From: Silurus meridionalis
Taxonomy: Eukaryota; Chordata; Actinopteri; Siluriformes; Siluridae
Length of the DNA: 64,000 bases
Reading direction: 5' to 3'
Assembly: GCF_014805685.1 (NCBI RefSeq)
Contig: NC_060896.1
Location: forward strand, 9,142,889 to 9,206,888
The notes under the pieces are model-generated. The model saw nothing but the letters and a program-made list of their open reading frames with translations, did not search any database and had not been told where the DNA came from. The position numbers were made by a program, and so were the translations under genes. Below, one piece after another: positions 62,591-64,000 of the stretch; the stretch's first letter is position 1; each line of letters starts with the position of its first letter.

Positions 62591-62598
62591 CATTACAC

Positions 62599-63912
62599 CT
62601 TTCCTTTTCTTCTTACAAATGTGTAAATTAGTAAGTTATTTATACATAAATTATAATAGACCTTTAAATTTGCCTGCAGCCATAACTGTGGTCCAAAAAA
62701 AAATATCAACAATGTGCTTCTGAGAAAACTGTAATAAACAATTTAAGTGCTGATATATAAGTAAGGGATAATCATGGATTAGCCCACTTATACCATGGTC
62801 ATTGGCCAGCATTGACAAAGCTGTCATTGATCGTTGCAGTGGAAGAAACTGACCAACTGCATAAAAATAACAGTAAACTTTCATTAGTTATATTATATAA
62901 AGGTCATTAGATCAAGTATTCTGCTTGCTCGAAATCATTCACAGAAATCATCTAATTAGCTTAATAAGATCATACGGAAATGTTTACAAAAGCCGTTTTG
63001 CTTAATATTCAACAGTATCCGTATGTTACTATGGTTGCAATTGTTCCAAGTCCGAAATTAAAATTAAAATTGCAATTAAACCGAACTACTTGTGCATTCA
63101 ACAATTTTCAACCTGCAACATACAACCAGAACTGCGTATTCCAACAGACCATGTTATAAATGAAAAGGAAACATCGCTAAACGCTATTTTACAGCATCGT
63201 AACCATGTCTTCTAGTATCAGAATAATGTATAGCATTATCCAGTCCATGAATTATAACATATTGCTGTAATGAGCTCTGGTGGTCTTCACAACACTGCAA
63301 TTCTTTTTGCATAAAACTATGGAGAAATCTACTCTCTTGCCAACTGCACTCCATATATTCGATACACAACAGTAATTTATCACACGTCCTAAAAGCAAGG
63401 GAAGAGGGAGGAAGGAGGGAGCGTGTGGGTGTAAAACAGCTGCAGAATATCATTGATTCTGCTTGCGTCCATTAGCATAAACAGCACAGTTTTCACATGT
63501 ATAATCAGAGCGAGGGAGGAGACGAGATTGTCCAATTATCTGATAATCCACTTAGTTGGCATTAATCATGCTTAAACTGTCGTACTTCTTGAAGAATTAC
63601 TGATAAGTATGCATATAGGAATAGATCATTCAGATAGGCCTCGGGTAGCGATGAAGTGTGATAACGAATGAGTTCCTTCGGGGTACAGAACTTGGACAGA
63701 ATCCCACAATGTTACTGGTAAACTCTTCAGTGAGCATTTTGTATAAAATACTAAGGAGGTAGGTACATCACAGCAGACTGAAACCATCATCATCATGCAT
63801 TTATTCACTCTCGTACCAACATCACTGTACATTATATGGAACTCTGGAACTCTGGAGATAAATGTAAACAACTTGGTCTTTACTCTAAAGTTGAGCTGCT
63901 ACTGTGAGTTTG
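62599..63912. other. Intron 2 sequence, nothing recognised
   Basis: No gene or named repeat seen. 63470-63600 is of candidate regulatory character. Confidence 0.5.
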
Positions 63913-63932
63913 AGTGTGTGTGCATGTGTGTG

Positions 63933-63963
<31 letters not shown>

Positions 63964-63974
63964 ATGTGTATGTA
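63913..63974. repeat. (GT)n microsatellite, interrupted
   Basis: About 28 GT units with TTTG and GTAT interruptions. Confidence 0.95.
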
Positions 63975-64000
63975 AGAGCCTGACAACAGACTTTTTCTTT

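Larger units (their letters stand above)
44646..64000 (-). other. tmtc2 intron 2 (partial, continues past the window)
   Basis: At least 19.4 kb upstream of exon 3 with no TMTC2 exon 2 sequence (no early membrane segments or luminal-loop motifs found on the minus strand). It holds a near-complete Tc1 transposon, two RTE LINE copies, a SINE fragment, other Tc1 relics, a hAT element and microsatellites, listed separately. Confidence 0.8.

Overview
The window looks like teleost fish nuclear DNA. It is AT-rich and gene-poor, full of CA, TA, AAT and GA microsatellites, and carries many decayed Tc1/mariner, hAT, pogo-like, RTE-type LINE and tRNA-derived SINE copies of the sort common in fish. The SINE and a repeat with a TTGAC-type tail resemble families I associate with catfish, but that order-level guess is weak.

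One protein-coding gene is supported. The minus strand from 44645 down to 24346 holds ten exons of tmtc2 (transmembrane and tetratricopeptide repeat containing 2, an ER-membrane protein of the TMTC O-mannosyltransferase family). All nine introns between them are GT-AG, codon phases match at every junction, and the exons sum to 1,860 nt (619 residues plus stop). They encode the second part of the membrane domain, including DUF1736, and the whole C-terminal TPR superhelix. The first ~215 residues, which hold the early membrane segments and the luminal loop where catalysis is expected, are not in the window. Intron 2 therefore runs from 44646 past position 64000.

Layout: 1-20400 is intergenic, with nested and decayed transposons, notably a TA-flanked pogo-like element at 7896-9062, a minisatellite split by a repeat insertion at 13143-13955, and several Tc1 relics between 15100 and 19940. 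20440-24345 is a candidate long 3' UTR of tmtc2. 24346-44645 holds the exons and introns 3-11, including an internal duplication of about 430 bp. 44646-64000 is intron 2, with a nearly full-length Tc1 transposon, two RTE LINE copies, a SINE fragment and a hAT element with an 8-bp target duplication.

I found no rRNA, convincing tRNA, CRISPR array or prokaryotic operon, and no sign of a new multi-gene system. The most unusual structures are the pogo-like element with its repeated subterminal motif and 20-bp palindrome, the expanded (CT)n tract next to the exon 6 splice acceptor, and the minisatellite. Family names for repeats come from memory of fish repeat families and from motifs in the sequence, without any database search.
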